This document shows, in pieces, positions 7,988 to 15,629 of a stretch of 64,000 bases of DNA. The notes under the pieces were generated by a model. It was not told the DNA's origin. It saw only the letters and a program-made list of their open reading frames with translations, and did not search any database. Position numbers and translations under genes: made by a program. Positions within the stretch are counted from its first letter, which is position 1. Each line of letters begins with the position of its first letter. This stretch comes from Ferranicluibacter quercicola (GTDB lineage: Bacteria > Pseudomonadota > Alphaproteobacteria > Rhizobiales > Rhizobiaceae): positions 62,001-126,000 of the forward strand of contig NZ_JAJOZR010000005.1 of assembly GCF_021168455.1 (NCBI RefSeq), in the 5' to 3' direction.

Positions 7988-9043
7988 ATGACCGAACCGA
8001 ACCGCCCCTCTCCCGCAGACATCCGCGCCTACCGGGCCGATCACCCGAAAATGCGCGAACGCGAGATCGCCGCGCAGCTCGGCATTTCGGAAGCGGCGCT
8101 CGTTGCAGCCGAATGCGGATTGACGGCGATCCGGATCTCCGCCGACGCCAACCGCCTGCTGGACTTCGCGCCGCAGCTCGGCGAGGTCATGGCGCTGACC
8201 CGCAACGAAAGCGCCGTTCACGAAAAGATCGGCGTGTTCGAGACACCGAAGACCGGCAAGGGCGCGTCCGTCGTGCTGGGCGAGAATATCGACCTGCGCG
8301 TGTTTCCCGGCGCCTGGGCCCATGCCTTTGCCGTGACCAAGACGGATGGCGAGGACGTTCGCCGCAGCCTGCAATATTTCGATCGTCAGGGCACAGCCGT
8401 CCACAAGGTCCACCTGCGCCCCGCCTCCGACCTTGATGCCTATCGCCGCCTCGTGAGCGAATTCACGCTGGAGGATCAGTCGCAGACCTTCGTCGCCGAA
8501 GCGCCGGCGCCCGTCTCGGCTGCCGAAACGGAAGCCGTCGATCTCGAAGGCCTTCGCGACGGCTGGAGCCGGATGACGGACACCCACCAGTTCCATGGCC
8601 TGCTGCGCAAGCTGAAGATCGAGCGCCGTGCCGCCCTGCACGCGATCGGCGAGGACTACGCCTGGCAGCTCGACGGCAGCGCCGTCGAGGCCATGATGCG
8701 CGGCGCGGCGGAGGTCGCCCTGCCCCTGATGTGCTTCGTCGGCAATCAGGGCATCATCCAGATCCATTCCGGGCCGGTCGAAAACATCAAGACCATGGGG
8801 CCGTGGCTCAACGTCATGGACCCCACCTTCCACCTGCATCTGCGCACGGATCAGCTCGCCGAGATCTGGGCGGTGCGCAAGCCGACGGCCGACGGCCATG
8901 TGACCTCGCTGGAGGCGCTCGACGCCCGCGGCGAGATGGTCATCCAGTTCTTCGGCAAGCGCAAGGAAGGCGTCGCCGAACGCGCGGAATGGCGCGCCAT
9001 CATGGAGGCCCTGCCCCGCCTCGATCTCACCGTCGCCGCCTGA
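7988..9043 (+). CDS. hmuS: Hemin-degrading/transport factor HmuS
   Basis: A 351-residue cytoplasmic HemS/ChuS-family protein made of two repeated halves. The second half carries VGNQGIIQIHSGPVENIK, and the first VVLGENIDLRVFPGAWAHAFAV. Family members bind imported haem and either hand it on or break it. It is the first gene of hmuSTUV, with 11 bases to hmuT. Here the genome also encodes an IsdG-type monooxygenase nearby, so HmuS may act mainly as a haem carrier. A HemP/HmuP gene, often first in rhizobial hmu operons, is not present upstream. Confidence 0.93.
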   Translation: MTEPNRPSPADIRAYRADHPKMREREIAAQLGISEAALVAAECGLTAIRISADANRLLDFAPQLGEVMALTRNESAVHEKIGVFETPKTGKGASVVLGENIDLRVFPGAWAHAFAVTKTDGEDVRRSLQYFDRQGTAVHKVHLRPASDLDAYRRLVSEFTLEDQSQTFVAEAPAPVSAAETEAVDLEGLRDGWSRMTDTHQFHGLLRKLKIERRAALHAIGEDYAWQLDGSAVEAMMRGAAEVALPLMCFVGNQGIIQIHSGPVENIKTMGPWLNVMDPTFHLHLRTDQLAEIWAVRKPTADGHVTSLEALDARGEMVIQFFGKRKEGVAERAEWRAIMEALPRLDLTVAA

Positions 9044-9054
9044 AGGATCGTCTC

Positions 9055-9975
9055 ATGACCCTGCGTTCCGACCGCCGGCCGCGCGCCAATCTTGCGCCTC
9101 TCGGCCTCGCTTTCCTCGTCCTCTCGGCCTCTCTCACCCCGGGCGTGACAGCCTTCGCGCAGGACGCGAAGGCTGTCGATACCTCCCGTCTCGTTTCCGT
9201 CGGCGGCGACGTGACGGAGATCGTCTATGCGCTTGGCGAGGAGAAGCGGCTGGTCGGGCGCGATTCCACCAGCATCTATCCCGAGGCGGCGACGAAGGTT
9301 CCCGATGTCGGCTACATGCGCCAGCTCTCGCCGGAAGGCATCATGGCGACGAACCCGACCGCCATCCTGGCCGTCGAAGGCAGCGGCCCGCCCGAGACGC
9401 TCGCCGTGCTGAAAAGCGCCGCCATACCCATGGAAACCGTGCCGGAACGCTATGACGGCGCCGGCATCGTCGCCAAGATCGAGCGCGTCGGTGCCATCCT
9501 CGGCGTGGCCGACAAGGCGCGCGCGCTGGCCGCCACGGTCAAGGCCGATCTCGATGCCGCCGTGACCGCCGCCGACGCCCGGCCGGACGCCGAGCGCAAG
9601 CGCGTGCTCTTCATCCTCAGCATGCAGGGCGGCAAGATCATGGCGGCGGGCAAAGGCACGGCGGCCGACGCCATCGTCGCGCTGTCGGGCGCCATCAACG
9701 CGACGGACACGTTTCCGGGTTACAAGCCCGTGACCGACGAGGCGATCATCGAGGCGAAACCGGACCTCGTGCTGATGATGACGCGCGGCGGATCGCACAG
9801 CGCCTCCGACGAGGAGCTGTTCAGGCAGCCGGCGCTGGCGCTGACGCCGGCCGCCGCGAAGAAGAGCGTCATCCGCATGGACGGCCTCCACCTCCTCGGC
9901 TTCGGCCCCCGCACCGCCAGCGCCGTGCGCGAGCTGAACGCGGCCATCTATGGAAAAGCGAATGCCTCCCAGTAA
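9055..9975 (+). CDS. hmuT: Periplasmic hemin-binding protein HmuT
   Basis: A 306-residue solute-binding protein of the class III (BtuF/HmuT) type with a signal peptide ending near TAFAQD. Typical features are RLVSVGGDVTEIVYALGEEKRLVGRD, then TSIYPEAATKVPDVGYMRQLSPEGI and KPDLVLMM. It delivers haem from the TonB-dependent receptor to HmuUV. The ATG lies 11 bases after the hmuS stop with AAGGA upstream. Its end overlaps the start of hmuU. Confidence 0.93.
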   Translation: MTLRSDRRPRANLAPLGLAFLVLSASLTPGVTAFAQDAKAVDTSRLVSVGGDVTEIVYALGEEKRLVGRDSTSIYPEAATKVPDVGYMRQLSPEGIMATNPTAILAVEGSGPPETLAVLKSAAIPMETVPERYDGAGIVAKIERVGAILGVADKARALAATVKADLDAAVTAADARPDAERKRVLFILSMQGGKIMAAGKGTAADAIVALSGAINATDTFPGYKPVTDEAIIEAKPDLVLMMTRGGSHSASDEELFRQPALALTPAAAKKSVIRMDGLHLLGFGPRTASAVRELNAAIYGKANASQ

Positions 9976-11134
9976 CGCCGTCATGGGCGACGTCCTGTCC
10001 CCTGACACGCAGCCGTCCCAGCGCCGCCAGACCGCTCCGGCACAGCGCCTCTCTCCGCTGGCCGGCATCCGGGCAGAGGGTGCGGCAGGCGATCGCTCGC
10101 GCCTTGCCCGGCTGCTGATCGTGGCACTCGTCGGCGTCACCATCCTCGCTTTCGGCGCGTCCGTCATGACGGGTGCCGCCGATGCGTCGATCGGCAACCT
10201 TCTGCGCTGGCTGACCGGCACGGAAACCGCCGAGACCGCACTCAGCCTGCGCGACCGCATCATCATCCTCGATATACGCCTGCCCCGCGCCGTCCTCGGC
10301 CTCTTGGTGGGGGCGGCCCTTGCCGTCTCCGGCGCCGTCATGCAGGGCCTGTTCCGCAATCCGCTGGCCGATCCCGGCCTCGTCGGCGTGTCCGCCGGTG
10401 CGGGCCTCGGGGCCGTGCTCACCATCGTGCTCGGCGCCTCCGTCTTCGGCCCGCTCTTCGCGCTGGTCGGGATCTACGCGCTGCCGGTCGCGGCCTTCCT
10501 CGGCGCGCTGCTCACGACCTTCCTCCTCTACCGCATCGCCACGCGTGGCGGGCAGACCTCGGTCGCCACCATGCTTCTGGCCGGCGTCGCGCTCGCAGCC
10601 CTTGCCGGTGCCGTCACCGGCGTGCTCATCTTCGTGGCCGACGACAAGCAGCTGCGCGATCTCACCTTCTGGGGCCTCGGGTCGCTCGCCGGCGCCAGCT
10701 GGGCGAAGATCGCCGGTGCCGCCCCCATCATCCTGCTCTCGCTCGCCGTCGTCCCCTTCCTTGCCCGCGGGCTGAATGCCCTGACATTGGGGGAAGCCGC
10801 GGCCTTCCACATGGGCGTTCCCGTGCAGCGCCTGAAGACGGTGGCCGTCGTCACCGTGGCCGCCTCCACGGGCGCAGCGGTTGCGGTCAGCGGCGGCATC
10901 GGCTTCGTCGGCATCGTCGTGCCGCACGTCCTGCGCCTCATGATCGGCCCCGACAATCGCTATCTCCTGCCGGCCTCCGCCCTTCTCGGCGGCACGCTGC
11001 TGATCGTCGCCGACATGGTCGCCCGCACCATCGTGCCCCCGGCCGAACTGCCGATCGGCATCATCACCGCCTTTGCCGGCGCACCCTTCTTCCTCTGGAT
11101 CCTGCTGCGCGGCCGCACGCAGATGGGCTTGTGA
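9962..11134 (+). CDS. hmuU: Hemin ABC transporter permease HmuU
   Basis: A FecCD-family permease of about 390 residues with roughly ten transmembrane helices, including RLPRAVLGLLVGAALAVSGAVMQGLFRNPLADPGLVGVSAGA split across the usual GAALAxSGxxxQ signature. The start at 9962 (MPPSN) has GGA upstream; an in-frame ATG at 9950 is possible. It overlaps hmuT by 14 bases and hmuV by 4, so the operon is translationally coupled. The N-terminal 40 residues before the first helix are longer than in many homologues. Confidence 0.92.
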   Translation: MPPSNAVMGDVLSPDTQPSQRRQTAPAQRLSPLAGIRAEGAAGDRSRLARLLIVALVGVTILAFGASVMTGAADASIGNLLRWLTGTETAETALSLRDRIIILDIRLPRAVLGLLVGAALAVSGAVMQGLFRNPLADPGLVGVSAGAGLGAVLTIVLGASVFGPLFALVGIYALPVAAFLGALLTTFLLYRIATRGGQTSVATMLLAGVALAALAGAVTGVLIFVADDKQLRDLTFWGLGSLAGASWAKIAGAAPIILLSLAVVPFLARGLNALTLGEAAAFHMGVPVQRLKTVAVVTVAASTGAAVAVSGGIGFVGIVVPHVLRLMIGPDNRYLLPASALLGGTLLIVADMVARTIVPPAELPIGIITAFAGAPFFLWILLRGRTQMGL

Positions 11135-11952
11135 CGCCGATGATCGAAGCGCTCGACGTGAATGTCCGCCTTGACGGCAAGGCCGTTCTCCAGGATGTCT
11201 GCCTCACCGCCCGGGCGGGTGCGCTGACCGCGATCGTCGGCCCCAACGGCTCCGGCAAGACGACGACGATGAAGGCGCTGGCCGGTGAGATCGCCTGCGA
11301 CGGCCGCGTCCTGATCGGCGGCGACGACATTCGCAGCCTCAAGCCCTGGCAGCTGGCGACGCGGCGCGCGGTGCTCCCGCAGGCGAGCGTCATCTCCTTT
11401 CCCTTCACGGTGCGCGAGATCGTGCGCATGGGCCTTACCGTCGGCGCGTCCACCATGCGCGCGAACGGCAGGCCGGCCGATCCCGGCCTCGTGGACCGCA
11501 TCACGCAGGATGCTCTTCAGGCCGTCGATCTCGGCGGCTTTGCCGGCCGGTTCTATCAGGAGCTTTCCGGCGGCGAGCAGCAGCGCGTGCAGCTCGCCCG
11601 CGCGCTCAGCCAGATCTGGGAGCCGGTGCGCGACGGACGCCCGGCCTTCCTGCTTCTCGACGAGCCGGTCTCCAGCCTCGACATCCGCCACCAGCTGACC
11701 ATCATGCGGCTCGCCGCCGATTATTGCCGGCGCGGCGGCGGCGTGGTCGCCATCATGCACGATCTCAACCTGACGGCCATGTTCGCCGACCACATCGTCA
11801 TGATGAAGGACGGCCGCGTGGTCGAAGCAGGTCCTCCGGCCTTGGTGATGACCGATGGGATGATGGAAACCGTGTTCGGCTGCCCGATGCGCGTCAGCGC
11901 CCTGCCGCCGGCCGGCATCCCCTTCGTCCTGCCGCAAACCGCCGCCCTCTAG
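11131..11952 (+). CDS. hmuV: Hemin ABC transporter ATP-binding protein HmuV
   Basis: A 273-residue ATPase that powers HmuU. It has Walker A GPNGSGKTT, signature LSGGEQQRVQLARAL, Walker B FLLLDEPVSSLD and the switch His in IMHDLNLT. The GTG start overlaps the hmuU stop (GTGA); an ATG at 11140 is an alternative. It is the last gene of hmuSTUV. A CCCCGCG/CGCGGGG hairpin 35 bases after its stop could mark the operon end, but it has no T-run and overlaps the stress promoter of the next operon. Confidence 0.94.
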   Translation: MTPMIEALDVNVRLDGKAVLQDVCLTARAGALTAIVGPNGSGKTTTMKALAGEIACDGRVLIGGDDIRSLKPWQLATRRAVLPQASVISFPFTVREIVRMGLTVGASTMRANGRPADPGLVDRITQDALQAVDLGGFAGRFYQELSGGEQQRVQLARALSQIWEPVRDGRPAFLLLDEPVSSLDIRHQLTIMRLAADYCRRGGGVVAIMHDLNLTAMFADHIVMMKDGRVVEAGPPALVMTDGMMETVFGCPMRVSALPPAGIPFVLPQTAAL

Positions 11953-12007
11953 GCCCACGCCCTGACCTTGGAAGCCCGACCCTTTGCCCCCGCGAGGAAC
12001 CCCGCGG

Positions 12008-12032
12008 GGAACAAAAGGCCGCTCTCCGCGTT
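12008..12032 (+). promoter_or_regulatory. EcfG-type general stress promoter
   Basis: GGAAC at 12008-12012 and CGTT at 12029-12032 are separated by exactly 16 bases, the alphaproteobacterial EcfG consensus. It lies 66 bases upstream of the ElaB-like gene and reads into it. An exact match is expected less than about once by chance in 64 kb, and this one is beside the ecfG locus. Confidence 0.8.
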
Positions 12033-12097
12033 TGCGCTGCACAAGGTCGGGCTGTTCCGACCGGCGTCGTAGAACCCGCGGCAACAAGGAGTAAATC

Positions 12098-12457
12098 ATG
12101 TCTCTCGGTCTGTTTTCCAGCTCGTCCAGCCGCAAGCGCCAGCACCTTCTGGGTGGCGCCATCGAAGACCAGCTGAGCGATCTGCGCAGCGACATCGCAT
12201 CGCTTGCCAACCTCGTGTCCAAGCGCGGCAGCAAGGCCAGCCACACCCTGTCCGCGCGGGCCAGCGATGTCCGCGGCCAGGCGGAAAGCGGCCTTGCCGA
12301 CGTGATGGACGGCGCAGAGCAGCTCCTCTCCGACCTTCGTCATCGCTACGCCTCGACGGAACGTCAGGTCCGCCACACCGTGCGCGAACACCCTCTGGCC
12401 ACGGTCGGCGCCATCGCCGCGCTCGGCATTGCCATCATCGCGCTGTCGCGCCGCTAA
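12098..12457 (+). CDS. ElaB/YqjD-like (DUF883-type) membrane-anchored protein
   Basis: A 119-residue protein. The polar, mostly helical body (residues about 15-95, likely coiled coil) ends in a C-terminal transmembrane segment, HPLATVGAIAALGIAIIALSRR, the organisation of the ElaB/YqjD/DUF883 group, which in E. coli tethers ribosomes to the inner membrane in stationary phase. AAGGAG lies 7 bases upstream of the ATG. The exact EcfG promoter upstream suggests induction in the general stress response. It is followed by a holin-like gene 71 bases downstream. Confidence 0.75.
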   Translation: MSLGLFSSSSSRKRQHLLGGAIEDQLSDLRSDIASLANLVSKRGSKASHTLSARASDVRGQAESGLADVMDGAEQLLSDLRHRYASTERQVRHTVREHPLATVGAIAALGIAIIALSRR

Positions 12458-12528
12458 GGCACCGCAGTCGGTATTTGACGCCGTCCCTCCCCGAGGGGCG
12501 GCTTTTCAAGGTTTGAGGGAGAATGTGC

Positions 12529-12951
12529 ATGGGGTCTCTGGCGGCATTACTGTCGGGCGTCGTTCTAAGTGATATTTCCACGGTCGTCGCACGGACGAAG
12601 CGAAACGCGATCTTCATGGCGATCGCCGGCGTCTTCGTCCTGACGGCCTATGTATTCCTGCTTGTCGCAGGCACGATCGCGCTGTCCCATGCCTATGGCA
12701 TGCTTCCGGCGACGCTGATCATGGGCGGCGTCTTCATCGCCGTCGCCGTCGTTCTGTTCATCATCATGTCGGCCATGGCCTCTGCCGAAAAGCGCCGTGC
12801 CGCCGAGCGCCGCCGCCAGTCGCAGCTCAAGACCAACGTCGCCATCACGACCGCCCTGACCGTCTTCCGGCGCAAGCCGCTCGTCGCAGCCGGCGTCGCC
12901 ATGGCCGTCGGCGCCCTCCTGGGCGTGACACGCGGACGCAATGACGATTGA
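12529..12951 (+). CDS. Holin-like (phage-holin superfamily III type) membrane protein
   Basis: A 140-residue inner-membrane protein with two adjacent hydrophobic segments (about residues 28-50 and 58-82), a charged stretch SAEKRRAAERRRQ, and a further short hydrophobic C-terminal helix, as in Actinobacteria-type holin-X/DUF1469 proteins that usually accompany ElaB/YqjD partners. The start at 12529 is preferred because GGGAGA lies 6 bases upstream; an ATG 6 bases earlier is also in frame. It is probably co-transcribed with the ElaB-like gene from the stress promoter. Its last codons and stop lie inside a heptamer repeat. Confidence 0.7.
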   Translation: MGSLAALLSGVVLSDISTVVARTKRNAIFMAIAGVFVLTAYVFLLVAGTIALSHAYGMLPATLIMGGVFIAVAVVLFIIMSAMASAEKRRAAERRRQSQLKTNVAITTALTVFRRKPLVAAGVAMAVGALLGVTRGRNDD

Positions 12952-13004
12952 CGATTGACGATTGACGATTGACGATTGACGATTGACGATTGACGATTGA
13001 CGAT
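12942..13004. repeat. Nine tandem copies of the heptamer TGACGAT
   Basis: Nine perfect head-to-tail copies of TGACGAT fill 63 bases. The first copy encodes the end of the holin-like protein and the second provides its TGA stop; every copy carries a TGA. Because 7 is not a multiple of 3, the TGA rotates through all three frames, so the array closes every plus-strand frame. It is probably a slippage-prone array whose copy number varies between strains. Confidence 0.97.
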
Positions 13005-13025
13005 AACCGTTATCCGACAGATTTG

Positions 13026-13048
13026 AAAAGGCCCTCCGGGGCCTTTTT
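13026..13048. terminator. Bidirectional Rho-independent terminator
   Basis: AAAAGGCCC pairs with GGGCCTTTT around a TCCG loop and is followed by a T on the plus strand; the A-run gives a T-run on the minus strand. It sits between the convergent holin-like gene and histidine kinase gene and can end both. Confidence 0.85.
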
Positions 13049-13065
13049 GGTATCTGGAGATACGA

Positions 13066-14562
13066 CTACAGGGGCAGCCGCACGAGGGCGGTCACACCGG
13101 CGGCGAGGTACTCGACCTTCACCGAACTGCCCATCACCTTATCGAGGCTCCGCTCGATCAGGATGGACCCGAAGCCGCGACGGCCGGGCTCCGTCACCCG
13201 GGGTCCCCCGACTTCCGTCCAGGTCAGGTTGAGAATGCGTCCCGTCTCTTCCTCATGGCCGCGCGCCGTAATGACGATACGCCCGTCCGGAACCGAGAGA
13301 GCGCCATACTTGTAGGCATTGGTCGCCAGTTCGTGCAGGACGAGGCCGAGTCCGACGGCCTGATCGGGGCCGAGAAGGATCTCGTCCTTGTGGATCTCGA
13401 TCTGCGCCTCGTAATCCCGCACATGCGGCGAGAGCTGCTTCTTCAGCAGGGCCGACAGCCGGATCTCGCCCCATTCATGATCGGAAAGCAGGCCATGGGC
13501 CTCGGAGATCGCCTGAAGGCGCCCGGCAAAGGCCGTCATGAACTCCTGCGGATCGCTCGTCTGACGCAGCGTCTGCCGGGCCAGCGACTGCAGCATGGCC
13601 AGCGTGTTCTTGACCCGGTGGTTGAGCTCGCGCAGCAGAAGCCGCGTCCGCTGCGTCGTGGACTGCTCGGCCGTCACGTCGATATTGACGCCGAGAAAGC
13701 TCTTCGGCTTGCCGGCGGCGTCGCGCTCGTGCACGCGCCCGCGGCCCAGCACCCAGCGGCCCGTCGTCTCGACGCGGAACGTGCTGGCATATTCCGCATC
13801 CTCGGTCATCGCGGCGCGCAGATTGTCCAGCATGCCGGCCCGGTCTTCCGGGTGAATGAAGCCGATGATGTCGCGTGCGCTCATGGTCGTGGCGGTGACG
13901 CCGAACATGCGCGACATCGCGGCATTGCAGGTCACCTCCCCGGTCTCCGCATCCCAGAGCCAGCTGCCGACATTGGCAGCCTCGAGCGCCAGCGCATGCC
14001 GCTTCTCGTCGCGCGAGAGCACCTCGGCCCGTTCCGCGCGCGCGCGCGCATCCTCCATGAAACCCATCAGGCGCGACGCGATGCGCGCCAGCCGCTGCAG
14101 TTGCGCCGTCAGCGCCTCTGGGACGTCGAGGCGCGGCTCGCGATCCACCACGCAGACCATGCCCACGGCATGGCCATCCGCCAGGAGCGGCGCACCGGCA
14201 TAAAAGCGAATCCCGTCCTTCACGCATGCCTGGTCGCAGAACCGGGGATCCGCGGCCGCGTCCCGCACGACGAAAGGCGCGAGCGGCTGGGTCGCCACCG
14301 CATGCGCGCCGAAACAGGTGAAGGCATCCACATCGGAAAGGTCCGTTCCCACGCGGGCCACCACCCATTCCCGACTGTCGTCGATGAGGGTGAGAAGCGC
14401 CATGGGCGTTCCGAAAAGCCCGGCTGCGACCTCCACGATCTCCTGGAACTCGGCCGACATGCCGGGACGGCCGGGCTGCAGCGACCGAAGGGCGGCAAGC
14501 CTGCGTTTGTCCAGAATGACCGCGGGGACATCTGGCATCAAATCCGGTTTCGTCTCAGTCAT
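13066..14562 (-). CDS. GAF-PAS HWE-family sensor histidine kinase
   Basis: A soluble sensor kinase of 498 residues. An N-terminal GAF domain (about 20-170, with VVDREPR at its end) precedes a PAS domain (about 190-310, LEAANVGSWLWDAETG to FLGVNIDVTAE) and an HWE kinase core: H-box LLRELNHRVKNTLAMLQSLA with the phosphorylated His, N-box LHELATNAYKYGALS. HWE/HisKA2 kinases control the PhyR-NepR-EcfG switch in many alphaproteobacteria; its place just downstream of ecfG on the same strand makes that role likely. A partner response regulator is not adjacent other than PhyR. Confidence 0.85.
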   Translation of the reverse strand: MTETKPDLMPDVPAVILDKRRLAALRSLQPGRPGMSAEFQEIVEVAAGLFGTPMALLTLIDDSREWVVARVGTDLSDVDAFTCFGAHAVATQPLAPFVVRDAAADPRFCDQACVKDGIRFYAGAPLLADGHAVGMVCVVDREPRLDVPEALTAQLQRLARIASRLMGFMEDARARAERAEVLSRDEKRHALALEAANVGSWLWDAETGEVTCNAAMSRMFGVTATTMSARDIIGFIHPEDRAGMLDNLRAAMTEDAEYASTFRVETTGRWVLGRGRVHERDAAGKPKSFLGVNIDVTAEQSTTQRTRLLLRELNHRVKNTLAMLQSLARQTLRQTSDPQEFMTAFAGRLQAISEAHGLLSDHEWGEIRLSALLKKQLSPHVRDYEAQIEIHKDEILLGPDQAVGLGLVLHELATNAYKYGALSVPDGRIVITARGHEEETGRILNLTWTEVGGPRVTEPGRRGFGSILIERSLDKVMGSSVKVEYLAAGVTALVRLPL

Positions 14563-14678
14563 CAACACTCGCCTGCGGCATCCCCAGGACCGAAAGGGGG
14601 TCGGCGGGGTTGAATCGGTTCGACCGGAATCTGCATGATCCTGTCCGCCACAGCAATGGCGAAAGGCACATGCTCCAA

Positions 14679-14706
14679 CATCGGCGCATCCGAAAATGCG
14701 CCGATG
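14679..14706. terminator. Strong hairpin after ecfG (possible terminator)
   Basis: CATCGGCGCAT and ATGCGCCGATG form a perfect 11-base-pair stem around a 6-base loop, 26 bases past the ecfG stop. Neither side has a T-run, so it may instead be an mRNA-stabilising hairpin or a processing site between ecfG and the kinase gene. Confidence 0.4.
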
Positions 14707-14731
14707 GCAAGGACGAGGACGGTCGGCGCCC

Positions 14732-15298
14732 TCAGGAAACGAAGGCGCGAGACGTCAAGGGCGCGGATGTCGCATCCGGCCCGTATTCATTTTCGCCCGT
14801 CACCTGCAGGATATCCGACAGGCGCTGGCGCGCGCGGTTCACGCGGCTCTTGATGGTGCCGAGCGCGCAGCCGCAGATCTCCGCCGCTTCCTCATAGGAA
14901 AAGCCCGAGGCGCCGACGAGAATGATGGCTTCGCGCTGGTCCGGCGGCAGCATGTTCAGTGCACGCTTGAAATCCTGCAGGTCCAGCGAGCCGTATTGTG
15001 ACGGATGCTGGGCAAGCGATTCCGTGAAAAAGCCGTCGCTGTCCTGCACCTCGCGTCCGCGCTTGCGCATCTGGCTGTAAAGCTCGTTGCGCAGGATCGT
15101 GAACAGCCACGCCTTCATGTTGGTGCCCATCTCGAAGTGGTCCTGCTTGGCCCAGGCCTTCATGATGGTGTCCTGCACCAGATCGTCCGCGCGATCGTGG
15201 CGACCGATCAGCGACATTGCGAAAGCGCGCAGGCTCGGCAGCGCCGCCAGCATTTCGCGCTTGAAACTGGGTTCTTCAGCCGACATCTTGGTACTCAT
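14732..15298 (-). CDS. ecfG: General stress response sigma factor EcfG
   Basis: An ECF (ECF15-type) sigma factor of 188 residues. Region 2 shows DRADDLVQDTIMKAWAK and AWLFTILRNELYSQMRKRGRE; region 4 shows LPPDQREAIILVGASGFSYEEAAEI and GTIKSRVNRAR. It directs RNA polymerase to GGAAC-N16-CGTT promoters when NepR is titrated by phosphorylated PhyR. Its ATG overlaps the nepR stop (ATGA), the usual nepR-ecfG coupling. phyR is divergent across a 140-base intergenic region, the classic arrangement. Confidence 0.94.
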   Translation of the reverse strand: MSTKMSAEEPSFKREMLAALPSLRAFAMSLIGRHDRADDLVQDTIMKAWAKQDHFEMGTNMKAWLFTILRNELYSQMRKRGREVQDSDGFFTESLAQHPSQYGSLDLQDFKRALNMLPPDQREAIILVGASGFSYEEAAEICGCALGTIKSRVNRARQRLSDILQVTGENEYGPDATSAPLTSRAFVS

Positions 15299-15489
15299 TT
15301 CGCACCGTCCGGAACATGACGACGCTCGACGGCGTCAAGCTGCTCGAGGAGATCCAGGAAACGATCGGGGATGGCCTCCTCCTGAACGGAAACATAAAGC
15401 GCGCGCAACTTCGTTGCAATCTGCGCATGTGGATGATCGGCCCGGACCGGCTCGCCGGCTCCGGAACTTGCCCCAGTTTTGTCGGTCAT
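15295..15489 (-). CDS. nepR: Anti-sigma factor NepR
   Basis: A 64-residue anti-sigma factor. The diagnostic core KLRALYVSVQEEAIPDRFLD followed by LLEQLD matches NepR helices that grip EcfG and, alternatively, the sigma-like domain of PhyR. The start is the ATG before TDKTGASSG; the upstream frame is intergenic. The last four bases overlap ecfG, giving coupled production of sigma and anti-sigma. Confidence 0.92.
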   Translation of the reverse strand: MTDKTGASSGAGEPVRADHPHAQIATKLRALYVSVQEEAIPDRFLDLLEQLDAVERRHVPDGAK

Positions 15490-15524
15490 GAATAGGAAAT
15501 ACCTCGCGTGGTGATCGCAGCGTA

Positions 15525-15549
15525 AATGCACGGCGCAAAAATTTGTTCC
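15525..15549 (-). promoter_or_regulatory. Degenerate EcfG-like promoter for nepR-ecfG
   Basis: Reading the minus strand, GGAAC is followed after 16 bases by CATT, one base off the CGTT consensus, 36 bases upstream of the nepR ATG. A second minus-strand candidate, GGAAC-N16-GGTT (15558-15582), overlaps the phyR promoter. Autoregulation of nepR-ecfG is known in related bacteria; which of these is used cannot be told from sequence. Confidence 0.45.
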
Positions 15550-15555
15550 CGTCAC

Positions 15556-15580
15556 GGAACCTTTTTTTTGGATCAACGTT
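15556..15580 (+). promoter_or_regulatory. EcfG promoter of phyR
   Basis: GGAAC (15556-15560), 16 bases including a run of eight T, then CGTT (15577-15580): an exact EcfG promoter 50 bases upstream of the phyR ATG. Confidence 0.85.
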
Positions 15581-15629
15581 CCCATAACTGTCATGGCCAG
15601 TACCTCGGCCGGATTGAGGGAGTTTTTGT

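Noticed and set aside
7897..8436. 179-residue frame starting at the iron box, considered as HmuP
   Set aside because: Overlaps hmuS out of frame and lacks the HemP motif; only its first 30 codons precede hmuS and they resemble nothing known.
12942..13004. Heptamer array as a CRISPR
   Set aside because: Units are 7 bases with no spacers and no cas genes nearby.
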